From contig NZ_CP016895.1 in the NCBI RefSeq assembly GCF_001704115.1, positions 2,728,001 to 2,792,000 on the forward strand: a stretch of DNA of 64,000 nt, written 5' to 3'. The notes under the pieces are model-generated. The model saw only the letters and a program-made list of their open reading frames with translations, was not told the origin of the DNA and searched no databases. Every line of letters starts with the position of its first letter. Position 1 is the stretch's first letter. Source of the stretch: Acinetobacter larvae (GTDB lineage: Bacteria; Pseudomonadota; Gammaproteobacteria; Pseudomonadales; Moraxellaceae). Below, one piece after another: positions 29,962 through 40,071 of the stretch. A program made the position numbers and the translations under genes.

Positions 29962-30064
29962 GATCAATATTTTTAAACTCAAATTTAAAGAAGCCCATGC
30001 TTAGATTGAGCGCTTAAATAAAAGCAAAATCCATCGTATTACAACGTGATTGGGCAAGGTCATA

Positions 30065-30547
30065 TCAATGGATACTGAGCCATTGCCCTTGGGTTAATTG
30101 AGCTAAAATCTCTGCATTCAATTCAAATACAGCATTTGGCGTTCCCGCAGCCGCCCATATCGAAGCATAATTTTTTAAATCCTCATCGAGTAAAATATGT
30201 AAAGGGTGACGATGGGCAATAGGTGAGACACCGCCAATGGCAAAACCGGTTTTGTCTCGCACAAAATCAGCATCTGCTTTGCTTAAATGAAATGGCGTCG
30301 TTGCTTTAATTTTTTTCAAGTCGACCTGATGATGCCCTGCCGCAACAATCAAAACAGCATCACCAGTATTTTTATCTTTAAAAATCAAAGATTTTGCAAT
30401 TTGAGCCACCTCACAACCAATCGCATGTGCCGCATCCTCTGCCGTACGCGTTGAGGCAAGTAATTGTTTTACTCTAAAGTCATAGCCCGCTTGTGTTAGA
30501 CAGTCCTGTACTCGTTGTGCACTAGATTTTAATTTTTCAGTCATCAT
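30065..30547 (-). CDS. YbaK/ProX-type aminoacyl-tRNA editing domain protein
   Basis: 160 residues of the YbaK/prolyl-tRNA synthetase-associated fold, with AHAIGCEVAQIAKSLIFKDK, DLKKIKATTPFHLSKAD and TGFAIGGVSPIAH. It includes the conserved Lys of the editing pocket. Such free-standing proteins remove mischarged amino acids from tRNA; which pair is edited here is not certain. Convergent with the kinase gene and divergent from the Xre-cupin regulator, with palindromic repeats in the divergent region. Confidence 0.88.
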   Translation of the reverse strand: MMTEKLKSSAQRVQDCLTQAGYDFRVKQLLASTRTAEDAAHAIGCEVAQIAKSLIFKDKNTGDAVLIVAAGHHQVDLKKIKATTPFHLSKADADFVRDKTGFAIGGVSPIAHRHPLHILLDEDLKNYASIWAAAGTPNAVFELNAEILAQLTQGQWLSIH

Positions 30548-30570
30548 TTACCCCTGCGCTTTAAATTTTA

Positions 30571-30622
30571 TGCGCTTTAACGCACAAGTGCCACTTTAAC
30601 ACTGTGCGCTTTAGCGCACAAG
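30571..30622. repeat. pair of GCGC-containing palindromes
   Basis: Copy A (30571-30588) reads TGCGCTTTAACGCACAAG and copy B (30605-30622) TGCGCTTTAGCGCACAAG. Copy B forms a perfect 7-bp hairpin TGTGCGC-TTTA-GCGCACA (30603-30620). They lie between divergent genes, so they may be operators or a small mobile palindrome. A fragment ATGCGCTTTAG recurs near 43094. Confidence 0.65.
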
Positions 30623-30809
30623 AAAATAATAGCCAGCCTTATACAAGGTTCAATCAAGATGTGTTGGCAAGAAGCATTTTATTCTACATCATATACAATA
30701 CAGCTTTAGAGCAGCGGTGATTGCTATTTGAAAATAGTATTGCCATTTGAAAAAGCCACAACTGATGCATATAGTATGCTTTAGCCAATAAATTTAACTT
30801 TCATACGCC

Positions 30810-31379
30810 ATGACTGATCAAGCCTTTAAATCCGCTATCTCGCAACGCTTAAAAGCAATCCGTCTGCAAAGGCAACTCAGCTTAGATGAAACAGCAAAAC
30901 TAACTGGCGTATCTAAAGCGATGTTAGGGCAAATTGAACGACAAGAATCTAGTCCAAGTATTAGCAAGTTGTGGCAAATTGCCAAAGGTTTAAATGTATC
31001 CTTTTCTTCTTTTTTTTCCAGTAGTCTTATTTTAAAAAGCTCGCAGGATCGTTTTCAGCAAGATCCCAATATTGAGCTCAGCATTTTATTTCCCTATTCT
31101 TCTGATAGTGGAATCGAAGTTTTTGAACTCAGCTTAACAGGTTTTCATGAACAACATTCTGTAGCACATGCGGTGGGTATCATAGAATATGTATTGGTAC
31201 TCGAAGGTGTTTTAGAGCTTTTTTATGACGACCAATGGCACATTTTAAAAGCAGGTCAAGGTACAAGATTTTCTGCGGATCAAAAGCATATTTATAAAGC
31301 TCAAACAGATCGCGTAAGGTTCCAAAATATTATTTATTATCCACCAATCGTTCAATTATCTCAAAATAGAGAAACTTAG
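30810..31379 (+). CDS. Xre-family regulator with cupin sensor domain
   Basis: 189 residues. An N-terminal helix-turn-helix (about 8-62) has RLKAIRLQRQLSLDETAKLTG and VSKAMLGQIERQESSPSI. A C-terminal cupin_2 barrel (about 105-180) has VLVLEGVLELFYDDQWHILKAGQ. This group typically represses small-metabolite catabolism or export genes near it. No export or catabolic gene adjoins except a convergent porin, so its target is open. No strong ribosome binding site is visible. Confidence 0.9.
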   Translation: MTDQAFKSAISQRLKAIRLQRQLSLDETAKLTGVSKAMLGQIERQESSPSISKLWQIAKGLNVSFSSFFSSSLILKSSQDRFQQDPNIELSILFPYSSDSGIEVFELSLTGFHEQHSVAHAVGIIEYVLVLEGVLELFYDDQWHILKAGQGTRFSADQKHIYKAQTDRVRFQNIIYYPPIVQLSQNRET

Positions 31380-31380
31380 C

Positions 31381-31440
31381 TCTTAAAACAAATCGTCTTT
31401 AAAAAACAGTCTTAGAACAAATGGTCTCAATAAATTATTA
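31381..31440. repeat. degenerate 15-bp tandem array
   Basis: Four units, TCTTAAAACAAATCG, TCTTTAAAAAACAG, TCTTAGAACAAATGG and TCTCAATAAATTATT, follow the regulator stop codon directly with no spacer. Confidence 0.65.
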
Positions 31441-31477
31441 AGACAAACATTTCCTTCAAAACTTAACTTGTGTTACG

Positions 31478-31508
31478 GATATAACTATCTTTGCGCGATA
31501 GTTATATC
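31478..31508. terminator. symmetric hairpin between convergent genes
   Basis: GATATAACTATC (31478-31489) pairs perfectly with GATAGTTATATC (31497-31508) around a 7-nt loop. No T tract follows on either strand, so termination is plausible from its convergent position but not typical. Confidence 0.5.
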
Positions 31509-31550
31509 TGCAACTGTGCAAAAATTGGCTTTATTATTTTGACTAACCCA

Positions 31551-32708
31551 TTAGAAGTCATAATATAATCTTAAAAAATGCATATTGGGTGTATCTTCTT
31601 TGTCCTTGGTAAAGATGCGTTCATAATCAAAACCTATACCATTAGTCAATTTAAATGCCACACCTGCACCATAATCACGACGATCTAGATCTCCACCTTT
31701 GGTGTATTTTATTTGCGTCCCCATAATATACGGTTGAATAAAATCGATACCGCTCTGATTTATTTTAAACTGATATCCCAAATAAGACTCTATACCATGG
31801 GATTGAGTCTTCATAAAGTTTCTTACAGTATCTGCTGCATTAGCTTGAAGTGCTTTGTCATTAGGCAAAACATTTTTATACCAACCGCCACCCAAGCCAA
31901 ACATCCATTGCCCATCAAAATAAAGGATCGCGGTGGACACAGCATGTTGGGATAATTCGTGTACATAATCTTGGCGTTCTAATTCAACCTTACTGTGCCG
32001 CCAGGCACTCGCCCAGCTTAAATGCTGATTTAAACGTACATCAACAGCCAACTCCTCACCATGTTTACGTTTATACAGAATATTTTTATATCTGGCCTCA
32101 TCAGGCAATAAATAGGCGGCATAGAAATCAATATTCTTATTTTTTTTCTCATAGCGAAATGTTTTACGTGACGCAAAAGTACCATCATGATGATTAAAAG
32201 GACTCCAGGATAAGGGCTGACCACCTGCACTATAGTCCCATAAATCTGTTTTTACCCCAACCACATCATAAGACAGGCTATATAACTTACCAAATTTTAA
32301 AGTACCATATTGCTTACTGTTCACTGCAGCATAGAAGTATTCTGTTCGTGTACTCGGTTCTTTTTCACTATAATGTCCAGTCCACTCAACCATTTTGGGC
32401 AAGTTAATATAATTAAAAGAACTCGCTTGTAGGCTAATGTCTTCATTTAACCTATAGTCCGCATCAAAATATAGTTTGCTATTGTTTGAATAACCATTGC
32501 GACGAAACTTCTGGCTTTCATTGTCATGATTATAATGATCAAAATTTAATGCTTGTAATCTAAGACTCCCTCTCATACTGAGATTAAAAGCATCATCATT
32601 TTTAAAAACATGATCTTTCTCAACTAAATTTATTTTTGCCGAAGCACTTGCAGTCAATATTAGCGTCGTCATCCAAAATAATATATTTTGCTTGATTATT
32701 TTTTTCAT
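31551..32708 (-). CDS. outer-membrane porin
   Basis: 385 residues. Signal peptide MKKIIKQNILFWMTTLILTA with cleavage after ASA. The mature part alternates polar and hydrophobic residues as in a beta-barrel. FYAAVNSKQYGTLKFGKLYS resembles the Gram-negative general porin core (G-x-L-x-x-G-K), and the protein ends LRLYYDF with the C-terminal Phe needed for outer-membrane insertion. The solute is unknown. ATG 32708 was chosen so that the signal peptide begins with the Lys-rich n-region. Single gene with a long AT-rich upstream region. Confidence 0.85.
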   Translation of the reverse strand: MKKIIKQNILFWMTTLILTASASAKINLVEKDHVFKNDDAFNLSMRGSLRLQALNFDHYNHDNESQKFRRNGYSNNSKLYFDADYRLNEDISLQASSFNYINLPKMVEWTGHYSEKEPSTRTEYFYAAVNSKQYGTLKFGKLYSLSYDVVGVKTDLWDYSAGGQPLSWSPFNHHDGTFASRKTFRYEKKNKNIDFYAAYLLPDEARYKNILYKRKHGEELAVDVRLNQHLSWASAWRHSKVELERQDYVHELSQHAVSTAILYFDGQWMFGLGGGWYKNVLPNDKALQANAADTVRNFMKTQSHGIESYLGYQFKINQSGIDFIQPYIMGTQIKYTKGGDLDRRDYGAGVAFKLTNGIGFDYERIFTKDKEDTPNMHFLRLYYDF

Positions 32709-33120
32709 TGTCTCATCCATAATCATTGTTTTTGAATAGCACTATTCAAAAAACTCCATTAGCGATTTGTTAAAAACCATAATAAAGCAACTTTTAGTTG
32801 CTTTATGAGTAATGGTCTTTATTATTTAAATCTTTACCTACACTACTTCAATTTAAATAAAAAAATGCATTAACCCACACATTCTTCAAAACAAACATTA
32901 AATATAAGCTTAAGATTAAAAAATCTTAAAATAATTATAAACAGGTCTTTAAACCATATTCCATTTATTTTTATTTAATTTAAAAACAAAATTAAAAATG
33001 TCTTTTACCGTGTCTTTTATTTTAATAAAACGGTCTATTTGGTTTTATTTTTTATAATGTGCACAACCTGACTAATAAATAAAAATATTTATTAAATACT
33101 CTACGGGTAAGAAATAAAAA

Positions 33121-33143
33121 GAAGGACTACAATATAGTCCTTC
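33121..33143 (-). terminator. orphan minus-strand intrinsic terminator
   Basis: GAAGGACTA (33121-33129) and TAGTCCTTC (33135-33143) form a 9-bp stem with a 5-nt loop. Read on the minus strand it is followed by TTTTTATTTC; on the plus strand there is no T tract. It therefore ends a minus-strand transcript beginning in 33144-33402, where no recognised gene exists. Confidence 0.75.
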
Positions 33144-33233
33144 AGTAGTGCTCTGGTTAAGAACAACGAACTCACCCACTAAATTGAAGTGAATCACTTC
33201 CTTAAAAGATATGTAAATTCAATCGGCAAAACC

Positions 33234-33311
33234 TTAATCATTACGAGCATACAGGGGACTCGTTCTATCCGTTAAAATATGATGTTTCATGCTAGCGATC
33301 ATATCTTTCAT
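33234..33311 (-). CDS. possible 25-residue small protein ahead of the orphan terminator
   Basis: An ATG-initiated frame of 25 codons begins MKDMIASMKHH and ends LYARND. It lies 90 bp upstream of a strong minus-strand terminator and is divergent from glpK. The ribosome binding site is weak (AGAG, about 10 nt upstream). It may be a small protein, a leader peptide or an accident within a small RNA. Between 32709 and 33120 I see only very AT-rich sequence (porin promoter region), and between 33144 and 33233 a GAAGTGA/TCACTTC inverted repeat. Confidence 0.3.
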   Translation of the reverse strand: MKDMIASMKHHILTDRTSPLYARND

Positions 33312-33402
33312 TTCTATACTCTAAAGATTTAAAATGAGCATTCCCCCCAACCGCTATAAATCAGTTAAAATTAATCCTTTACATCGGCTGTAGTGTACTT
33401 TT

Positions 33403-34908
33403 ATGGGTTATTTACTGGCGCTTGATCAAGGAACCACATCCAGTCGAGCAATTATTTTTGATGAACAAGGTCGTGTACAAGCAACAGCGCAACGGGAAAT
33501 CCATATTAAAACGCCACAATCGGGCTGGGTTGAACAAGATGCGCAAGAAATTTGGACAACCCAAATTGCTGTTGTACAACAAGCCATCGCCAGTGCCCGC
33601 CTATTAGCAACCGATATTCGTGCCATGGGACTGACCAATCAACGTGAAACAACCGTGGTCTGGGATAAAAAAACCGGTCGCCCCTTAGCGCCAGCAATTG
33701 TTTGGCAAGATCGTCGTGCCAGCACATGGTGCAATCAATTGATTGGGCAGGGTTTACAACAGAAGATTCAGCAAAAAACCGGCTTAAGGATCGATCCCTA
33801 TTTTAGTGCGGGGAAATTAGTCTGGTTATTAGAACATACTACCGGGCTACGTGAGCTAGCCAAACAAAATCGTGTAGCTTTTGGCACCATTGACAGTTGG
33901 TTGATCTGGAACCTCACCCAAGGCGCGCAGCATGTTATTGAGTGTAGTAATGCGTCACGCACCATGCTGATGAACTTGGATCAGCAACAATGGGATGAAG
34001 AACTACTCGACCTATTTGATATCCCTGCAAATATACTGCCTAAAATCATTCAATCCGATCAACACATTGCCGATACAGCAACCGGACTATTAGGTGCCAA
34101 CATTCCCATCACTGGTGTGTTGGGGGATCAGCAAGCCGCATTATTTGGACAATCCTGCATGGAAATCGGGATGGCCAAAAACACCTATGGCACAGGCTGT
34201 TTTATGCTCTTTAATACTGGTGAACAACGGCAAAGTAGTCAAAATCAATTACTCAGTACCATTGCTTGGCAATGCAGACAGCAACAGCACTATGCACTCG
34301 AAGGCAGCGTTTTTATGGCAGGCGCTATTGTGCAATGGTTACGTGATAATTTGGCAATGATTCAAAGTAGTGCCGAAGTCGAACAACTGGCGTGTCAGGT
34401 TGAAAGCAGTGATGGTGTGGTTTTGGTCCCCGCATTTACGGGGCTGGGTGCCCCTCATTGGGATAGCGATGCCCGTGCTTTACTCTGTGGCATGTCACGT
34501 GGTACCAACAAGGCGCATATTGCCCGTGCAGCATTGGAAGCAATCGCCTTTCAAGTGTCTGATGTACTTACTGCAATGCAATCCGACATTGGTCATCCAC
34601 TCAAAGAGTTACGTGTAGACGGCGGTGCCAGTCAAAATGACATGCTCATGCAATTTCAGGCCGACATTTTAAATGTACCAGTATTACGCCCGCAATTATT
34701 AGAGTCCACCGCTTGGGGAGCCGCAGCAATGGCAGGACTCAGTATCGGGATGTTTTCCAGTTTGTCTGATATTCAGCAATCATGGCAATTACAACGTGCT
34801 TTTGAGCCCCAAATGAGTGCAGATCAACGCCAAGCCCATCTTCAACAATGGCAACAGGCCTTGGCGCGATGCCGATCAGATGTACCTCGTAATCATTTGC
34901 ACACTTAA
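33403..34908 (+). CDS. glpK: glycerol kinase
   Basis: 501 residues, FGGY family, cytosolic. It phosphorylates glycerol to glycerol-3-phosphate. Motifs: LALDQGTTSSRAIIFD (phosphate loop), GLTNQRETTVVWDKKTG, WQDRR, TYGTGCFML and GLGAPHWDSDARALLCGMSR. RVDGGASQNDMLMQFQADIL contains the family signature. No glpF or glpD lies next to it. Weak ribosome binding site; followed by a 9-bp hairpin (34926-34948). Confidence 0.98.
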   Translation: MGYLLALDQGTTSSRAIIFDEQGRVQATAQREIHIKTPQSGWVEQDAQEIWTTQIAVVQQAIASARLLATDIRAMGLTNQRETTVVWDKKTGRPLAPAIVWQDRRASTWCNQLIGQGLQQKIQQKTGLRIDPYFSAGKLVWLLEHTTGLRELAKQNRVAFGTIDSWLIWNLTQGAQHVIECSNASRTMLMNLDQQQWDEELLDLFDIPANILPKIIQSDQHIADTATGLLGANIPITGVLGDQQAALFGQSCMEIGMAKNTYGTGCFMLFNTGEQRQSSQNQLLSTIAWQCRQQQHYALEGSVFMAGAIVQWLRDNLAMIQSSAEVEQLACQVESSDGVVLVPAFTGLGAPHWDSDARALLCGMSRGTNKAHIARAALEAIAFQVSDVLTAMQSDIGHPLKELRVDGGASQNDMLMQFQADILNVPVLRPQLLESTAWGAAAMAGLSIGMFSSLSDIQQSWQLQRAFEPQMSADQRQAHLQQWQQALARCRSDVPRNHLHT

Positions 34909-34925
34909 GCACTAGATTATTCAGA

Positions 34926-34948
34926 TGCGAAGCAACCACTGCTTCGCA
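34926..34948. terminator. hairpin after glpK
   Basis: TGCGAAGCA (34926-34934) and TGCTTCGCA (34940-34948) form a perfect 9-bp stem with a 5-nt loop 18 bp after the glpK stop. The downstream sequence is A/T-rich but without a clean T tract. Confidence 0.55.
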
Positions 34949-34974
34949 ATAAACTATTGATAGTTAAAATAATA

Positions 34975-35020
34975 AAATAAAAACAATACAAACATGAGCC
35001 TTTGCCACCTCATCAAAGGC
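34975..35020 (-). terminator. terminator of the emrA-emrB operon
   Basis: On the minus strand GCCTTTG (complement of 35014-35020) pairs with CAAAGGC (complement of 34998-35004). It is followed by a T-rich run (complement of about 34972-34994). It lies about 55 bp beyond the emrB stop codon. Confidence 0.5.
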
Positions 35021-35073
35021 ATGAGCCAGTGGGTTCTTCCTCGTCTCAGACACAATGCTCACACGATGCTCCA

Positions 35074-36609
35074 TCACTCATGCGGCATCGCACCTACCGC
35101 CCCACCACTCTTTGGCTTCGGGCAGAGCCAGATCAAGCCGGCGGCAAAAACAAAGACCAATGAAAAGATCAGGAAGACATGATTGACCGACAACGTTAAA
35201 GCTTCTTTGTCGACAATTTGTGAAATGATCGCGAGGCTTGATAAGGGTTCCAGCCCATTCGCCTGTAATTGCTGCAAAGTTGTGTCACTTTGCAGACGTG
35301 CCACCATATCACTACGCGCAACCGATGCCTGACTATCCCACAGGGTAATGGCGATTGAAGCCCCAATTGCACCAGCCATGGTACGAACAAAGTTCATCAG
35401 CCCCGCGGCAGAGGCGACTTCATCTGGGCGTACCGCCGCCAAAGCAATATTATTTAAGGGAATAAAGAAAAATGGTACAGCAAAGCCCTGCAAAATTTGC
35501 GGCCAGGCTAAGGTCATAAAATCAGCATCACTGGTCCAAAAAGAGCGCATAAAAGTTGCAACAGCAAGCAACATAAGACCAATAAAGGCCAAAGCACGCG
35601 CGTCATATTGAGTAGAAAGCTTAGCAACCAAGGGAGACATGGTTAAGCTCCCAATGCCCATCGTCGCAGTCAGATAACCTGCCCATGTCGCGGTATATCC
35701 CAAATTGATTTGTAACCACTGCGGAATTAATACAATACTGCCAAAAAATACGCCAAAGGCAAAAGCCAATGACATGGTCGCAATACTAAAGCCCCTATAA
35801 CGAAAAATTTTAATATTTACAATCGGATGCTGTTCGGTACTCTCCCAAATGATAAAAACAATAAAACCAATCAGTGCAATGACTGCCAAAGCACAGATTA
35901 TCGTGTTATTAAACCAGTCCCGATCATGCCCCAAATCGAGCATCAACTGCAATGCAGCGATCCACAATACCAACAGCCCAAGCCCTATCGCGTCAATGTT
36001 TAAACGTGCTTTGGTCGTCTCTGCCACCGCCAATAAACGTAAACCGCCCAATGCACAAGCGATCCCCACCGGTACATTAATAAAAAAGATCCAATGCCAA
36101 GACCAGTTATCACTAATATAGCCCCCTAAGATCGGCCCTAAAATCGGTCCCAAGACAGTAGTCATTGCCCAAAGTCCCAATGCCTGCGCATGTTTTTCTG
36201 GCGGGAAAATACGCATTAATAAGGTTTGGCTCAAGGGCATAATAGGACCACCAAACAGCCCCTGCCCAATACGACAAATCACCAGCATACTCAAGCTCGT
36301 CGATAAACCACAAAGAATGGAAAATACCGTAAAACCGATCAGGCAAATACCGTAGACCTTGACGGCACCAAAACGCCCAGCCAACCAGCCAGTCAGCGGT
36401 ACGCAAATTGCTTCAGCCACGGCATATGAGGTAATCACCCATGTACCTTGTGCGCTTGACACCGCAAGACTGCCGGTCATATGGGGTAAGGAGACATTGG
36501 CGATGGTCATATCTAATACCACCATAAAATTGGACAATGCCAATAAAAATGCCGCCAGCAATAATTGAGTACCCGAGAGGTCCTTATAATTAAAAGTTTG
36601 ACTATTCAT
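35074..36609 (-). CDS. emrB: DHA2-family (EmrB/QacA) multidrug efflux transporter
   Basis: 511 residues with about 14 hydrophobic segments. It shows motif A-like GWLAGRFGAVKVY, motif C-like GPILGPILGGYISDNWSWHWIFFINVP of the drug:H+ antiporter-2 family, and MVVLDMTIANVSLP in TM1. It works with the periplasmic adaptor EmrA encoded 6 bp upstream and an outer-membrane TolC-type channel that is not in this window. Expels hydrophobic toxic compounds. Substrates cannot be read from sequence. Confidence 0.95.
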   Translation of the reverse strand: MNSQTFNYKDLSGTQLLLAAFLLALSNFMVVLDMTIANVSLPHMTGSLAVSSAQGTWVITSYAVAEAICVPLTGWLAGRFGAVKVYGICLIGFTVFSILCGLSTSLSMLVICRIGQGLFGGPIMPLSQTLLMRIFPPEKHAQALGLWAMTTVLGPILGPILGGYISDNWSWHWIFFINVPVGIACALGGLRLLAVAETTKARLNIDAIGLGLLVLWIAALQLMLDLGHDRDWFNNTIICALAVIALIGFIVFIIWESTEQHPIVNIKIFRYRGFSIATMSLAFAFGVFFGSIVLIPQWLQINLGYTATWAGYLTATMGIGSLTMSPLVAKLSTQYDARALAFIGLMLLAVATFMRSFWTSDADFMTLAWPQILQGFAVPFFFIPLNNIALAAVRPDEVASAAGLMNFVRTMAGAIGASIAITLWDSQASVARSDMVARLQSDTTLQQLQANGLEPLSSLAIISQIVDKEALTLSVNHVFLIFSLVFVFAAGLIWLCPKPKSGGAVGAMPHE

Positions 36610-36615
36610 AGCGAA

Positions 36616-37821
36616 TTACTTCGCTGTTGTGCTTGTCGGGATCTGCGGCGTTGCAGCAGCATCCTTGCTTGCGGATGCCAAATCGACCGTCACATTCATG
36701 GACAATCCCACACGCAAAGGGTGCTGCGCCAATTGCTGCGGATCTAGCTGAATACGCACGGGTAAACGCTGTACTACTTTAATCCAGTTACCTGTTGCAT
36801 TCTGTGCTGGAATCAAGGCGAAGGCAGCACCCGTTCCACCCGAAAAGCCTTGAACAATACCATCGTAAATCACTTTATCGCCATATAAGTCGGCAGTTAA
36901 TGTTGCTTTTTGCCCGACCTTTACTTTTTGTAATTGGCTTTCTTTAAAGTTGGCATCGACATAAAGCTGCTGAATGGGCACCACTAACATCAACTTACTC
37001 CCCGGCGCCACACGCTGCCCAACCTGAATACTCCGATTCGCAACAATGCCATCGATAGGGGCATATATTTCTGTACGCTGTAACTCCAAACGCGCTTGTG
37101 CAACACGTGCTTTGGCTGCCAATACATCTGGGCTATCATTTTGTTCAGCCCCCATAATCAATGCCTGATTTGCTTCTAAGTTACTTTGAGCTGCTTTACG
37201 TTTCGATTGCGCTTGCATCAAAGTCGCTTGTGCAACATTGAGATTGGCTTGTGCTGTGGTCAAAGCAGTACTGGCTTTACTCAACTCCTCTTGGGAAATT
37301 GCGCCGCTGATCGCCAGCTGTTGACGGCGACGAAACTCATCCATGGCTTGTTTAACACTCGCCTCTGCTTGTAAAACTTGCGCTTTGGCGGCTTGAATAT
37401 CATCCTGACTGGCCAAGACTTGAGAATCTAAGGCCCGGCTATTGGCGGCGGTTTGCTGGTACAGACGCTGCGTCTTTGCCAGTTCTGCCTCTGCTTGCGC
37501 CAAAGCTATATGTGCATCCCGTGGATCAATACGTGCCAATAAATCGCCTTTACGCACCGCAGCAGTATTACTCACTTTGATTTCAGCGACCTGTCCCGTG
37601 ACCATAGACGTAATCTCTGCATTTTCAGCTGCCACATAAGCATTATCTGTACTGACTTGCTGGGCAAACATCAGCCGCCACAATACATAAATGAAGGCAA
37701 TGAGCAACAACACTGCGAGGAGCAGTAATAACCATTTTTTACGTTGTGTTTTAGACTTGAGGGGATGGGGCGATGCGGTCTCAGCTGGCAAGGTCTCAGT
37801 TTGATTATGCTCAACAGTCAT
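36616..37821 (-). CDS. emrA: EmrA-type membrane fusion protein
   Basis: 401 residues. A single N-terminal TM (KKWLLLLLAVLLLIAFIYVL, about 29-48) precedes a split lipoyl/barrel-sandwich domain (VSTDNAYVAAENAEITSMVT and IYAPIDGIVANRSIQVGQRV). A long Ala/Gln-rich alpha-helical hairpin (about 110-230) and a beta-barrel end with ATLTADLYGDK follow. HlyD/EmrA family; it bridges EmrB to the outer membrane. First gene of emrAB, with a large spaced inverted repeat 82 bp above its ATG. The Thr-rich C-terminal tail is unusual but low complexity. Confidence 0.95.
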   Translation of the reverse strand: MTVEHNQTETLPAETASPHPLKSKTQRKKWLLLLLAVLLLIAFIYVLWRLMFAQQVSTDNAYVAAENAEITSMVTGQVAEIKVSNTAAVRKGDLLARIDPRDAHIALAQAEAELAKTQRLYQQTAANSRALDSQVLASQDDIQAAKAQVLQAEASVKQAMDEFRRRQQLAISGAISQEELSKASTALTTAQANLNVAQATLMQAQSKRKAAQSNLEANQALIMGAEQNDSPDVLAAKARVAQARLELQRTEIYAPIDGIVANRSIQVGQRVAPGSKLMLVVPIQQLYVDANFKESQLQKVKVGQKATLTADLYGDKVIYDGIVQGFSGGTGAAFALIPAQNATGNWIKVVQRLPVRIQLDPQQLAQHPLRVGLSMNVTVDLASASKDAAATPQIPTSTTAK

Positions 37822-37902
37822 GATTTATCCTTTTTAAAAAGCAATCCTAGACATCGTTTTATTTAACGACAGCATTTTATTATGATTTTATGGTGATCTT
37901 TA

Positions 37903-37959
37903 GCTGATCAATCGTTCTATTCTAGCGCAGCGCTAAAAGATAGCCAGTGATTGATCAGC
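37903..37959. promoter_or_regulatory. nested palindrome upstream of emrA
   Basis: GCTGATCAATC (37903-37913) and GATTGATCAGC (37949-37959) are a perfect 11-bp inverted repeat enclosing a second one, TAGCG-CAG-CGCTA (37923-37935). It lies 82-138 bp above the emrA start. A regulator operator or a structured leader are both possible. The rest of 37822-38288 holds no gene that I can support. Confidence 0.5.
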
Positions 37960-38288
37960 ACATCCTGATAACGGAGCAAGTAATATTGACAGTGCAAACG
38001 GCATATCACAACACAGCATGTATTTTAAACAACGACGATATCTAAACTGCAGAAAATGCAATGTGCCAAGTCAAACTTAAAAAAAGCTTAAAAAGCTACA
38101 GCATTTAAAATTCTCAACAGCGCTGTTGCACAATATTGTCATCAACTGAGCCTAGCATGCCATGTTTCAATGTGCTTTTTATTGACCCTTCATGCAAACA
38201 ACGGCTGTCATCTGAAACAATACATATGCTCCCGAAACACACATTCCAGCCCACACTATTGATGCCTGCTCAGGTCAATCATATCGAG

Positions 38289-38786
38289 CTAATAGGCATA
38301 TGAGGCAATCCCCGCTGCTATGGATTGACCTTGATCATTGATTAAAAGCATACGCATGGTGCAACTTTTTCGACCCAGCCGTAAAACTTCTGCCGTCGCC
38401 GTAAAGTATTGCCCACGACCTGGTGCCAAATAATCGACACGCATATCAACCGTTGCCAGACGAGCCACTTTTTGGGTGGTTTCAGGCAGGGTGTCTGCGC
38501 TTGCCTGTTTGTATAATTCTCCCATCGCCACAATGCCACCAATACTGTCTAAGACCGTTGCTGCAACTCCACCATGTAAAATCTGAAAGGCGGCATTGCC
38601 AATTAAACTGGGCTGCATCTCGATATAGGCTTGTATTTCACCATCGACCAAGCGCATCTGCATCATGTTGTGCAATAAAAAAGGTGAGGCATTAAATGCC
38701 TGTACCAATTGTGCCAGCACGACTTGCAAATCGAATTGCGGGTCAAATTTGATATGACCTGTCCATTTGTCTTGTGAAGTGTTCAT
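38289..38786 (-). CDS. PaaI/YiiD-type hotdog thioesterase
   Basis: 165 residues, single hotdog fold. The active-site region is NAAFQILHGGVAATVLDSIGG (H-G-G preceded by an Asn-rich loop) as in PaaI-like thioesterases. VDMRVDYLAPGRGQYFTATA and a C-terminal IAAGIASYAY follow. Likely cleaves acyl-CoA, substrate unknown. It is divergent from hemB with 108 bp between the starts. Confidence 0.88.
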   Translation of the reverse strand: MNTSQDKWTGHIKFDPQFDLQVVLAQLVQAFNASPFLLHNMMQMRLVDGEIQAYIEMQPSLIGNAAFQILHGGVAATVLDSIGGIVAMGELYKQASADTLPETTQKVARLATVDMRVDYLAPGRGQYFTATAEVLRLGRKSCTMRMLLINDQGQSIAAGIASYAY

Positions 38787-38804
38787 AATCTATCCAATTA
38801 TTGA

Positions 38805-39905
<1,101 letters not shown>

Positions 39906-40071
39906 AACCAACCAACAAGATCATATACTGTCGAACAGGCGCATTTTAAGCGCAAGGTCGAAACAGCTTGTGATGGTCTGATGGGTCAATCGCAATCTTG
40001 GCATTGATCCATCCCCCTTATGCCAGAACGTGGTCTATAGTTTTTATCGTTAACCCAAATATGAGTGCAAG

